Below are positions 1-6,836 of a DNA stretch of 8,264 nt, piece by piece. A program made the translations under genes and the position numbers. The stretch spans positions 1 through 8,264 of the forward strand of contig DATLYA010000402.1 in the NCBI GenBank assembly GCA_035575235.1. Reading direction: 5' to 3'. This DNA comes from SYOC01 sp035575235 (GTDB taxonomy: Bacteria; Desulfobacterota; Binatia; Bin18). Every line of letters starts with the position of its first letter. Position 1 is the stretch's first letter. The notes below the pieces were generated by a model. The model ran no database searches, had not been told where the DNA came from, and saw only the letters and a program-made list of their open reading frames with translations.

Positions 1-1
1 C

Positions 2-1036
2 AATAGCGAAGGCGAGGAATACCTGGAAATTGAAGGCCATCCTTCAAAGTTCTTCAATATCAAAACGTTTACGCTCTTGGGCAGTATGGGCCGCAGCGCT
101 GAGGAAATGACCGCCCTGATGAGAGAGAAAAATTATGTCGAAGCCGCGCCGTTCGGCGCCATGGATGCAAAGGAGCGCGTCGAGCTGCTCGACCGGGAAG
201 GGCTGCGCGCGGCGATTCTGTATCCCAGTATTGGCCTGACCTGGGAGTGCGAGACAGAGAACTATGGTTTATCGCTTGCCTATGCCAGGGCCTACAACCG
301 CTGGATCGCTGATTTCTGCCGGGACTACAAGGACCGCCTCATTCCGATCGCACATATCTCGCTCGCCGACGGACACGAGGCCGCGAAAGAACTGGAGCGG
401 GCGGTGAAAGACGGCTGCAAAGGGGCTTTTGTAGCTCCGTTTACGCTTTCTATGAAGGCGCATGCCCATCCAGACCATGATCCGTTCTGGGCCAAGGCGC
501 AAGAGCTAGACGTGCCGATTGGCATCCACCCTATGGCGGAGCATCCCTCGAAGCGCGTGTATCAACGCTTCAAAGATATGAAATGGGCGGACTGGTTCCA
601 TAACGTGCTTGGCGGGCAGGGACCGCAACAGGCGTTGTTTGCGTTGTTTCAATATGGCTTATTCGAGCGCTTTCCCGACGTGAAGGTGGTGTTGCTCGAG
701 TCTGGCGCTGGCTGGATTGGCGCGGCGCTGGACCGTATGGACACGACCTACGAGACCGCGCTCGGGAAGAGCGTGCCGCTCAAAGAGAAACCGAGTTATT
801 ACTTCAAGCGCCAATGCTGGATCTCAGGTGATCCGGATGAGAAGGCGCTCGCGCATATCGTTGAGCACGTTGGCAATGACCGGTTCTTTTGGGCGACTGA
901 CTTTCCGCACTTCGATCATCCAGGTAATTATCTAGAGGCGTTGAACAACCTGGTCTCGACCTTGTCAGACACGGCGCGCAAGAATTTACTCGGCGACAGC
1001 GTGGCGAAGGTCTACGGACTCAGTTCATTGCGATAA
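2..1036 (+). CDS. Amidohydrolase-family metal-dependent hydrolase (amidohydrolase 2 type), 5'-truncated by the window edge
   Basis: The frame is open from base 2 to a TAA at 1034-1036, giving 344 residues with no start in view, so the N-terminus lies outside the window. A TTG at 77 is only an internal codon. The fold is a TIM-barrel hydrolase of the amidohydrolase 2 (ACMSD/decarboxylase-like) family. Visible family marks, numbered on the 344-residue fragment, are His176 in PIGIHPM (a usual metal ligand), Glu233 in VVLLESGAGWI and Asp300 in FFWATDFPHFDHPG (the C-terminal metal/catalytic Asp). The N-terminal metal-binding Asp/His motif expected in this family would be upstream of the window. 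Family members hydrolyse or decarboxylate small organic acids in the cytoplasm; the substrate cannot be read from the sequence. The SMP-30-like gene 36 nt downstream suggests a shared catabolic operon. Family assignment is firm, substrate unknown. Confidence 0.9.
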   Translation, partial: NSEGEEYLEIEGHPSKFFNIKTFTLLGSMGRSAEEMTALMREKNYVEAAPFGAMDAKERVELLDREGLRAAILYPSIGLTWECETENYGLSLAYARAYNRWIADFCRDYKDRLIPIAHISLADGHEAAKELERAVKDGCKGAFVAPFTLSMKAHAHPDHDPFWAKAQELDVPIGIHPMAEHPSKRVYQRFKDMKWADWFHNVLGGQGPQQALFALFQYGLFERFPDVKVVLLESGAGWIGAALDRMDTTYETALGKSVPLKEKPSYYFKRQCWISGDPDEKALAHIVEHVGNDRFFWATDFPHFDHPGNYLEALNNLVSTLSDTARKNLLGDSVAKVYGLSSLR

Positions 1037-1054
1037 TTGCGAATCGTCGAAGGC

Positions 1055-1064
1055 AAAAAGGAGG
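1055..1064 (+). promoter_or_regulatory. Strong Shine-Dalgarno deciding the start of the SMP-30-like gene
   Basis: AAAAAGGAGG lies 8 nt before the ATG at 1073. This favours that ATG over the in-frame TTG at 1037, which directly abuts the upstream stop codon and has no such site. Confidence 0.85.
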
Positions 1065-1072
1065 ATACGCTC

Positions 1073-1903
1073 ATGCTCGAAACACTCGCCTATGGTTATG
1101 GACTACTTGAAGGTCCTCGTGTTGACGAAAGCGACAATTTGTACTTCAGCGACGTGCCTAATGGCGGCGTCTACCGTCGTGCTCCCACCGGAGAGATCAC
1201 GACCGTTGTGCCCAAGCGTCGTGGTGTCGGCGGCATCGCTCTGCATGCGAACGGTGGGGTGGTGGTCTCCGGCAAAAACATCTGCCACGTCAAAGATGGT
1301 GAGACGCGCATGCTCTTTCGACGCGACGATATCCCTGGCTTTAATGATTTGTTCACTGATAGTGCAGGCCGTGTGTATGTCGGAGCCCTACGCTCCGATC
1401 CCTTCAAAGAAGGACCGCGTACGCCAGGAGAACTCTGGCGCATCGATAGCGAAGGGCGGGTCGTGCAAATGTACGGGAATGTTGGACTCACCAACGGCAT
1501 TGGCTTCTCGCCGGATGGAAAAACGATCTATCATGCCGACAGCGCCGGGCCGTATATCCTCGTGCATGACGTAGCGCCGGACGGGACAATGAGCAACCGC
1601 CGCGCCATAGCGCAGATGTCGGATGGCGCGATTCCCGATGGGCTGTGTGTGGACGAAGCTGGCTGTATTTGGGTGGCGGTGTACGGAGGCTCTTGTGTGG
1701 CCCGTTACACGCCTGAGGGAAAACTCGATCGTAAGATTGACGTGCCCGCGAAAGCGGTCACCAGCGTCTGTTTCGGCGGCAAAGAGCGGCAAGATCTGTA
1801 CATTGTGACGGCTGACAATACAGAGGACGCCAGCCGTAAGGGCACGATCTTCCGTACGCGCGTGGACGTTGCTGGATTGCCTGCGCCGCTGGCGCGAGTG
1901 TAA
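1073..1903 (+). CDS. SMP-30/gluconolactonase/LRE-like beta-propeller hydrolase
   Basis: A 276-residue protein of about the usual length for the SMP-30/gluconolactonase family, six-bladed propellers that use one divalent metal to hydrolyse lactones or related esters. Metal-ligand positions are visible: Glu13 in LLEGPR, Asn141 in LTNGIGFSPDG and Asp189 in IPDGLCVDEAG. Asn91 in PGFNDLFTDSAG sits where the family often has a substrate- or metal-contacting Asn. Repeated blade motifs of the type D-x-x-G-x-(L/V/I)-(Y/W) recur, for example DESDNLYFSD, DSAGRVYVG and DEAGCIWVA. There is no signal peptide, so it is likely cytoplasmic. It follows the amidohydrolase by 36 nt with its own strong ribosome binding site, suggesting co-transcription and consecutive hydrolytic steps. 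The true substrate (sugar lactone or other lactone/ester) is not determinable here. The start at 1073 is chosen by its ribosome binding site. Confidence 0.9.
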   Translation: MLETLAYGYGLLEGPRVDESDNLYFSDVPNGGVYRRAPTGEITTVVPKRRGVGGIALHANGGVVVSGKNICHVKDGETRMLFRRDDIPGFNDLFTDSAGRVYVGALRSDPFKEGPRTPGELWRIDSEGRVVQMYGNVGLTNGIGFSPDGKTIYHADSAGPYILVHDVAPDGTMSNRRAIAQMSDGAIPDGLCVDEAGCIWVAVYGGSCVARYTPEGKLDRKIDVPAKAVTSVCFGGKERQDLYIVTADNTEDASRKGTIFRTRVDVAGLPAPLARV

Positions 1904-1986
1904 AGGGCGTTCTATCCCGGCCACCCTGATGAACTTTGACGACCAACATCGGCACTTACACTCCGGCAGCACAAGAGCTCTGCGCC

Positions 1987-2014
1987 GTAGGAGCGCGGCG
2001 CGCTGTGCCCCTAC
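1987..2014. repeat. 28-nt intergenic palindrome, likely a REP/MITE-like dispersed repeat
   Basis: The left half GTAGGAGCGCGGCG and the right half CGCTGTGCCCCTAC pair along nearly the whole length. There is one A/C mismatch and two G-T wobbles, and GTAGG/CCTAC close the ends. No T-run follows (ACAAAAGTTG), so it is not a standard intrinsic terminator. Palindromes with GTAGG...CCTAC ends recur between genes in many environmental genomes. Membership of such a family is inferred, since only one copy is in the window. Confidence 0.6.
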
Positions 2015-2140
2015 AAAAGTTGCATACAGGACCGAGCTTGGTTGTCAAAATTCATTAGAAGAATTGGACGACCCGCTTACAATGAGCGGCGATCCCGTGC
2101 TGCCAGGATTCATTCTGCGCGTACGCGAGCTGTGGTGAGT

Positions 2141-2180
2141 GAGCGGGTTAGGGGAGTCGTGAGTTGGTGATTTCCCGCTC
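2141..2180. repeat. Inverted repeat upstream of the cyclase gene
   Basis: Perfect 7-bp arms GAGCGGG (2141-2147) and CCCGCTC (2174-2180) enclose 26 nt, ending 77 nt before the cyclase start. It could be an operator-like site or a leader stem-loop. There is no T-run, so a terminator is unlikely. The function is unassigned and chance occurrence is possible. Confidence 0.3.
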
Positions 2181-2257
2181 TTCATATTCTCGAAACTCAA
2201 CTGGGCTGACTTTTCCCACGTTTTCTGATAGCTGACCGGTGAGAGCCGAGAGTGCAC

Positions 2258-5200
2258 ATGCTCTGTCCTCATTGCCAGTTCGAGGTTGCGGCAGACTTCC
2301 AGTTCTGCCCCAAATGCGGCAAGAAACTCAGCCGAGATTGCCCGCAGTGCAGCTATGTCTGTCCTCTCGAATTTCTCTTCTGTCCCAAGTGTGGTGCGGC
2401 GCTGTCGCAAACGATGGCGGTTTCTTCATCTTCCGTGCACGCCAGCCGTCCGGCAACCCCTGCCGTCCCTCCGTCCTCTGCGCCGCTTGCTGTGGATATT
2501 GCTGAAGCGGAACGAAGACCAGTAACGGTGTTGTTCGCTGATGTCGTGGGGTTCACCACTTTGGCCGAACGGCTTGACCCGGAGGAACTCCGGAGTGTGA
2601 TGATGAGCTGCTTTCAGGCTCTGGCTGAAGAGATCCGCTACTATGATGGCTTCATCGAGAAATTCATTGGTGACGCCATCCTCGCCGTCTTTGGCGCTCC
2701 GGTTGCTCATGAAGACGATCCCGAACGAGCGGTCAAAGCGGCGTTAGGGATGCAGGCTCGTTTGCAGCAATTGCGAACTGGTATGGACGACTCAGCCGTC
2801 GGGGCGCTGACCATGCGGATCGGCATCAATACCGGTCTGGTCGTCGCCGGCGCTGTCGGCGAGGGCAAGGATTATGGCGTAGTTGGAGACGCGGTGAATG
2901 TGGCGGCGCGACTGCAACAAAGCGGAGCGCCAGGAAAGGTGACTATCGGTGAGGAGACCTACCGTCTCGTCCGCAAGTCCTTTGAGTGTCGGCCGCTCGG
3001 CGTCATCTCTTTGAAAGGGAAGACGGAGCCGATCCAGACCTTTGAGGTCGTCGGCCCTCGGAAGGAAGATCACTCTTCCGGAGAAGCCGAAGCACCGGAG
3101 ACCCCTTTTATTGGACGCGAAGAAGAGCTCAAGCAATTGATGGAGCTCTTTGCTCGCGCCCGGAAAGGAAGAACACAAGTTGTGATCCTTATAAGCGAGG
3201 CGGGAATCGGGAAGTCCCGGCTGGTGCGCGAGTTCCTCCGCCGCCTCGCTGCTGAAGGCCTCCTCAGCCAAACGACTCTGTATCAAACCACCTGCTCGTC
3301 TCTGGGCAGTGAGGCCTACCGGATCCTTATTGACTTCTTCCGGACCTGTTTTGCGCTGACTCCGGAGGATAGCGCCGCGCAAGCCAAGCAGAAGATCGCC
3401 ACAATCTTACACGCCATCGGCGCTCCGAGCGAACCTATTGTTCCAGTGGTGGAGCGTCTCCTCGGGCTCACGGCCAAAGAGTCCAGTCTCGAATATCTAG
3501 ATCCTGAACAACTCAAACGGCAACTCTTCCTGGCTGTCAAGGAGATCTGCCAGTGTCAGTGCCGGCAGCGCCCTGTCCTATTGGTTGTAGAAGACTTTCA
3601 GTGGGCCGATGCCGCTTCCGTGGAACTCCTTCGCTCTCTGGTTGATCGGGTCTCTGACCGTCCGTTAATGTTGCTTGTGGCGGCCAGGCCCACGGCGCAG
3701 ATGGGTATGATCTACAGCGCGAATGTCGATGCAACAGCCATTCGTCTCCAGCCGTTGACTCCAGAGGACAGTGAGGCCTTGTTAGAGTCTCTCATCGGTC
3801 CTTTGCTCTCTCCTTTCCAACCCGTCCTGCGGGAGGTAGTCACACGCCGTGCAGCTGGGAATCCTTTTTTCTTAGAAGAAGCGGTTCGTTCTCTTATCGA
3901 CACGGGTATTCTCATCAGAACTCCTGAAGGAGCTCGTCTTTGTGGAGATCTAACAAACTTAGAGATTCCTACCACTGTTCAAGGCGTGATCCTCTCTCGC
4001 TTAGATAGCCTGGACCCAAGCGCCAAGCAGTTGCTCTTGGAGGCCGCTGTGATCGGACCGAGCTTCGAGCTTGCCTTGCTGCATCATATCACCGCTCGAC
4101 CGCAAGAATTGCAGACATCTTTAGAGGCGCTGCTGCGCGCCGACCTGCTCACCGAGGTCTCTGGGACGGCTGGACGGCCGACTGAATACCATTTTTACAA
4201 TACCCTCATCCAAGAGGTGGCGTATAATAGTCTATTGCGGAAACGTCGCACTGCGCTTCACGGGCAGATCGCCAGAACGTTGGAGCGTCTTCACGCTCAA
4301 TGCCTTGATGAACATCTTCCTCAACTGGTGCATCACTTCTGTCTGAGCGACGACCACGAGCGCGCCCTCCAGTATCTCCTCCGCTTTGGCGATAAGGCCG
4401 CCAGGATGTACGCGAATCAGGATGCGCTGAGCTGCTATCGTCGCGCTCTAGAGTTGCTTGAGCAACAGAGCAACCAATCCATGCGCAAGGCGGAGGTGTT
4501 GGAGAAACTCGCCGACGCGCACAGCGCCCTAGGGGAGCCGGAAGCCGCGCGCGAATCTTGGGAAGCCGCGCTGCTCCTCTACAATACTCTGCAGGAAAAG
4601 GAGCGTTTGGCTGCGATTCATCGCAAGATCGGCCTGCAGTGGTGGAGTCAGGGCGAGCGCGAAAAGGCGCTCGCCCATTTCGGCGAAGGATTGGCGCTGC
4701 TGGGCGACGAAACCGAAAGCGTCGAAGCCGCGCTGCTCTACCAGGAGCTTGGCCGCCTCTACTTCCGCATTGGCGATGATCCCCAGGCAATCACGTGGGC
4801 GCAAAAAGCCTTGGAAGTGGGACACCGGCTCGGCGCTCCCGAGGTGCTCTCCCAAGCCTCTAACACCATCGGGGTTTCCCTGGCTCGCCGGGGCGAGTTG
4901 GAAGAGGGGATTGCCAAAGTAGAGCAGAGTCTACAGATTGCTTTGCAGTATGACCTGCTTTCCGTCGCGTGTCGTGCGTATACAAACTTGGGTATGTTGC
5001 TGGCCGCGGTCGATCGGGAACAGGCGCTCTTCTATTGTCACGAGGGGCTCGCCCTCGCCAAGAAGATCGGTGATCTCTCTCAACAGTCCTGGCTCTACGC
5101 CAGTGTGGCCAGCAGTTTTTGCTCGCTTGTGGGCGACTGTACGCAAGGTATTGAGGCAGCCGAAGCCTCGATCGCTCTTGATCAGCAACTCGGCCAGCGT

Positions 5201-5476
5201 AACCATCTGCCGATCCCCCTCATTCTGTTAGCGCAGATCTATCAGTGCCAGGATAAACTGGAAGAGAGTAAGCGTTATTATGTTGAGGCTTGCGCTATCG
5301 CCGAAGAGATCGGCGAACCACAACTGTTGTTTCCCTGTTATGATGGACTAGCAACTCTTCACCTCGCTCTCGGGGATACCGCCAAAACAGAGGAATACCT
5401 GGCAAAGGGCCAGGAAGTCTGCCAGAGAACCGGCTATACAGCAGACGCGCTCATCATGCTGCCGTTCCTCTGTTGA
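2258..5476 (+). CDS. Multidomain signalling protein: double zinc ribbon, class III adenylate cyclase, STAND-type ATPase, TPR-like C-terminus
   Basis: A 1072-residue soluble protein. Residues 1-46 hold two zinc ribbons (Cys3/Cys6/Cys17/Cys20 and Cys28/Cys31/Cys42/Cys45), followed by a Ser/Ala/Pro-rich linker. Residues 85-266 are a class III cyclase domain with metal Asp95 (LFADVVGFT), Lys135 and metal Asp139 (EKFIGDAIL), and Asn214 and Arg218 (VVGDAVNVAARL). All key catalytic residues are present and Lys135 favours ATP, so cAMP synthesis is likely. Residues from about 284 form an AAA/STAND ATPase: FIGREEEL, Walker A SEAGIGKS (313-320; Ser replaces the usual first Gly), Walker B LLVVEDFQWAD (about 442-452) and AAGNPFFLEEA (532-542). 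Residues from about 700 are helical TPR-like repeats for partner or ligand binding. An in-frame TGA at 2240 limits the start to GTG 2252 or ATG 2258; ATG is preferred because homologues begin M-x-C-P-x-C. The gene probably shares a transcript with the peroxiredoxin-like gene 27 nt downstream. The activating signal is unknown. Confidence 0.93.
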   Translation: MLCPHCQFEVAADFQFCPKCGKKLSRDCPQCSYVCPLEFLFCPKCGAALSQTMAVSSSSVHASRPATPAVPPSSAPLAVDIAEAERRPVTVLFADVVGFTTLAERLDPEELRSVMMSCFQALAEEIRYYDGFIEKFIGDAILAVFGAPVAHEDDPERAVKAALGMQARLQQLRTGMDDSAVGALTMRIGINTGLVVAGAVGEGKDYGVVGDAVNVAARLQQSGAPGKVTIGEETYRLVRKSFECRPLGVISLKGKTEPIQTFEVVGPRKEDHSSGEAEAPETPFIGREEELKQLMELFARARKGRTQVVILISEAGIGKSRLVREFLRRLAAEGLLSQTTLYQTTCSSLGSEAYRILIDFFRTCFALTPEDSAAQAKQKIATILHAIGAPSEPIVPVVERLLGLTAKESSLEYLDPEQLKRQLFLAVKEICQCQCRQRPVLLVVEDFQWADAASVELLRSLVDRVSDRPLMLLVAARPTAQMGMIYSANVDATAIRLQPLTPEDSEALLESLIGPLLSPFQPVLREVVTRRAAGNPFFLEEAVRSLIDTGILIRTPEGARLCGDLTNLEIPTTVQGVILSRLDSLDPSAKQLLLEAAVIGPSFELALLHHITARPQELQTSLEALLRADLLTEVSGTAGRPTEYHFYNTLIQEVAYNSLLRKRRTALHGQIARTLERLHAQCLDEHLPQLVHHFCLSDDHERALQYLLRFGDKAARMYANQDALSCYRRALELLEQQSNQSMRKAEVLEKLADAHSALGEPEAARESWEAALLLYNTLQEKERLAAIHRKIGLQWWSQGEREKALAHFGEGLALLGDETESVEAALLYQELGRLYFRIGDDPQAITWAQKALEVGHRLGAPEVLSQASNTIGVSLARRGELEEGIAKVEQSLQIALQYDLLSVACRAYTNLGMLLAAVDREQALFYCHEGLALAKKIGDLSQQSWLYASVASSFCSLVGDCTQGIEAAEASIALDQQLGQRNHLPIPLILLAQIYQCQDKLEESKRYYVEACAIAEEIGEPQLLFPCYDGLATLHLALGDTAKTEEYLAKGQEVCQRTGYTADALIMLPFLC

Positions 5477-5486
5477 GAGCACAACT

Positions 5487-5495
5487 AAAAGGAGG
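5487..5495 (+). promoter_or_regulatory. Strong Shine-Dalgarno of the peroxiredoxin-like gene
   Basis: AAAAGGAGG ends 8 nt before the ATG at 5504, an optimal distance. The alternative in-frame ATG at 5519 has no such purine block at the right distance, so translation should begin at the first ATG. Confidence 0.8.
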
Positions 5496-5524
5496 CAAGA
5501 CGCATGGAAGCAAGACGCATGGAA
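5495..5524 (+). repeat. Perfect 15-bp tandem duplication across the start codon
   Basis: The unit GCAAGACGCATGGAA occurs twice, head to tail, at 5495-5509 and 5510-5524. Each copy contains an ATG (5504, 5519) in the same frame, because 15 is a multiple of three. Only the first copy keeps the Shine-Dalgarno at proper spacing. The duplication adds the five residues MEARR in front of the apparent ancestral start MEQQKR. Confidence 0.95.
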
Positions 5525-6118
5525 CAGCAAAAGCGCACAGGAGTGCTGGAGGTTGGCGCTCTTGCTCCGAACTTCCGTCTGGCCTCAGCGCAAGGGGGCG
5601 AAATCGCTCTTGAGGATTACCGTGGTAAGCGGAATGTCATTTTATGGTTCTCGAGAGGACTCTTTTGCCCTTTCTGTCGGCGGTATATGACCCAGTTGCG
5701 CCTCGGGTATCGCCAGATTCAGGAGCGTGGCGCCGAAATACTCCAGGTGACTTGGAGCACTCCTGAAGAGGCTCGCCTCTACTTTCAACAGTATCAACTT
5801 CTTTTTCCCTATCTCTGCGATCCGGAACGAACCGTGTATCCACTCTACGGCATCCGCCTCATTCAGGAGGCGGTCCCGACTTTCGTGGCCGGTATGGCTA
5901 GAGGCACGATGGCGGCGCTCAGTGACCGTCTGTTCCGCGGCGAAAAGACGCCTTCTCCTCTCCCTTATATCAAGCGATACGGCGCTGCAGACATGGAACA
6001 ACAAGCAGTTTTTGTCATTGATAAGGCCGACATCATTCGCTATGCCCACACCAGTAGCGCCCTTGGAGGCTTGCCGTCAAACGCCGAATACCTCCGCCAA
6101 CTGGAAAAACTGCAGTAA
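5504..6118 (+). CDS. Peroxiredoxin-like (AhpC/TSA family) thioredoxin-fold protein
   Basis: A 204-residue thioredoxin-fold protein of the AhpC/TSA peroxiredoxin-like group. The family beginning is seen in VGALAPNFRLASAQGG and LEDYRGKRNVILWFSRG. The active site is SRGLFCPFCRRY, with Cys55 as the likely peroxidatic Cys and Cys58 in a CPxC arrangement that could form a local disulfide. A further conserved block is LCDPERTVYPLYGI (Cys105), and the C-terminal strand AVFVIDKADIIRYAH matches the family's (F/Y)VID..G.IR pattern. The expected role is reduction of peroxides or thiol-disulfide exchange in the cytoplasm; there is no signal peptide. It lies 27 nt after the cyclase gene with a strong ribosome binding site, so co-transcription is likely. 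The start lies in a 15-bp tandem duplication, so the native protein may instead begin at residue 6. The family is secure; actual peroxidase activity is not proven. Confidence 0.88.
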   Translation: MEARRMEQQKRTGVLEVGALAPNFRLASAQGGEIALEDYRGKRNVILWFSRGLFCPFCRRYMTQLRLGYRQIQERGAEILQVTWSTPEEARLYFQQYQLLFPYLCDPERTVYPLYGIRLIQEAVPTFVAGMARGTMAALSDRLFRGEKTPSPLPYIKRYGAADMEQQAVFVIDKADIIRYAHTSSALGGLPSNAEYLRQLEKLQ

Positions 6119-6341
6119 AACGCGCCGAGGAATTCAGCGCCAGGGAGAAGACGAAGGTGAAGGGCAAGATTGAGGAATAGGGTGAAAGATTGCCATTGGC
6201 TCTAGACTCTACCTCATAAAGCTGAGGTGCGCATCCATAGCTGTGGCCTCACTTGCGCTCGTAAGCGCTCCGCGATTTGCGGCGCGAGCGACCGCAGACT
6301 TGTGTTGATTGACTCCTTTACTGCTCTAACTGTCTTACACA
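6119..6341. other. Non-coding or eroded region after the peroxiredoxin-like gene
   Basis: No supported gene. The first 60 bases are purine-rich on the + strand. Two stem-loops are visible: ACCTCA (6211-6216)/TGAGGT (6223-6228), and a two-part one with CGCTCG (6256-6261)/CGAGCG (6285-6290) outside and CCGC (6270-6273)/GCGG (6279-6282) inside. Neither has a T-run on either strand, so I do not call terminators. The stretch may be decayed remains of the - strand gene that begins at 6761. Confidence 0.5.
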
Positions 6342-6761
6342 TTATGGACGGCCTCCCCCGTCCGAACCGCCAGCCCGCCCCGGCAACGTGGGAAATATCT
6401 TACGAAAGTTCCTCACATAGAAGAGCAGATTCTACGTCACGAGCAGAACCATGGGGTTCCACAAGGCGTGAATTTTTCCTGACGGACTTAAATAGTTCGA
6501 CGCGAGCCCAAGAAGACAGGCCCCTCCACCAATAGCCATTCCCCAACGAGGAGGGATCGTGCTCAGCTGGAGAATAGAGCGGTAGGCGGTGGGGAGCTGG
6601 TCAAGAAGAAACAGTGCGCGCCGCGCGAACCATTCTTCTTCCTTGGTAGGATCTCCTGCGTAGTCCACCGCTTTCTGTGCGATGGGTGCCGGAACGGCCT
6701 CAGGCTGGGTGTCTTCAATTGCACGAACAAGGAGAATGGTTGTCGTTGCTGTTTCGGTCAT
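6342..6761 (-). pseudogene. Remnant of a two-helix membrane protein gene (DUF2868-like), interrupted by TAG and truncated
   Basis: The - strand frame starts at ATG 6761, with an in-frame TAA two codons upstream, so no earlier start exists. It encodes 109 residues and hits TAG at 6434-6432. Reading on gives 29 more codons to TAA at 6344-6342. Around the stop the reading is ALWNPMVLLVT-stop-NLLFYVRN, which closely fits the NPxxxLLxWNLxxY membrane helix I recall for DUF2868 proteins, so TAG probably replaces a TGG tryptophan codon. Residues 44-65 (WFARRALFLLDQ...) form a soluble helix, about 73-91 a first hydrophobic helix (GMAIGGGACLLGLASNYL) and about 98-116 a second. Intact relatives, as I recall, are several hundred residues long, so the C-terminal part is missing. 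No clear Shine-Dalgarno precedes the ATG. Alternatives are a small functional 109-residue protein or a sequencing error. Family naming rests on memory of the motif. Confidence 0.55.
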
Positions 6762-6787
6762 GTGTTATAAAAAACCGTAGCAAATCT

Positions 6788-6800
6788 GCCTCGCTGAGGC
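6788..6800. repeat. Short perfect hairpin in the divergent intergenic region
   Basis: GCCTCGCTGAGGC forms a 5-bp stem (GCCTC/GAGGC) with a 3-nt loop. An alternative pairing, CTCGCT (6790-6795) with AGCGAG (6813-6818), would compete with it. On the - strand a run of six T follows only about 12 nt later, too far for a classical terminator. The role is unknown. Confidence 0.35.
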
Positions 6801-6836
6801 GATGGCGGCGTTAGCGAGACAATGTTTTCGCCCTCG

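Larger units (their letters stand above)
1904..2257. other. Intergenic region between the catabolic pair and the cyclase gene
   Basis: About 350 bases without a convincing gene. Open frames here are short, and the longest one on the - strand runs into the zinc-ribbon coding region and resembles nothing. It contains the GTAGG...CCTAC palindrome (1987-2014) and an inverted repeat GAGCGGG (2141-2147)/CCCGCTC (2174-2180). No hairpin followed by a T-run is seen after the 1903 stop. I could not pick a promoter for the cyclase gene with confidence; the best pair is TTGACG 1936-1941 with TACACT 1957-1962, whose 15-bp spacing is poor. Confidence 0.6.

Noticed and set aside
1037..1072. In-frame upstream extension of the SMP-30-like gene from TTG 1037
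   Set aside because: It abuts the upstream stop, has no ribosome binding site, and itself contains the strong AAAAAGGAGG site that serves ATG 1073.
1896..1963. Inverted repeat GAGTGTAA/TTACACTC spanning the SMP-30 gene stop
   Set aside because: Eight-bp arms are separated by 52 nt with no T-run; plausible by chance in a region of this length.
1388..1972. Long - strand frame of 194 codons across the SMP-30-like gene
   Set aside because: It lies opposite a clearly conserved propeller protein, and its sequence is low in recognisable structure.
2252..2257. GTG start for the cyclase protein, adding Met-His
   Set aside because: Possible, but the ATG at 2258 gives the usual M-x-C-P-x-C beginning. 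Ribosome binding sites are weak for both, so this choice is not certain.
2045..2410. Open - strand frame of 121 codons overlapping the cyclase start
   Set aside because: It is antisense to the zinc-ribbon coding region, has no recognisable motif, and is explained as a shadow frame.
4206..4790. Long - strand frame of 194 codons within the TPR region
   Set aside because: It is rich in Arg/Pro/Ala with no domain signature, typical of the reverse frame of a GC-rich gene.
6118..6180. Purine-rich + strand stretch that reads KRAEEFSAREKTKVKGKIEE before a TAG
   Set aside because: It looks like a protein tail but has no start and no conserved upstream frame; it is explained by purine bias.
6346..6363. 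GGACGG/CCGTCC hairpin as a terminator
   Set aside because: No T-run on either strand, and it lies within the reading of the - strand remnant.
6227..6535. Open + strand frame of 102 codons
   Set aside because: It has no ribosome binding site or recognised motif, and it overlaps the - strand DUF2868-like reading, which carries real membrane-helix signal.
6764..6769. TATAAC as a -10 box for the - strand remnant
   Set aside because: It sits only two bases before the ATG, so transcription would begin inside the gene, and no matching -35 is seen.
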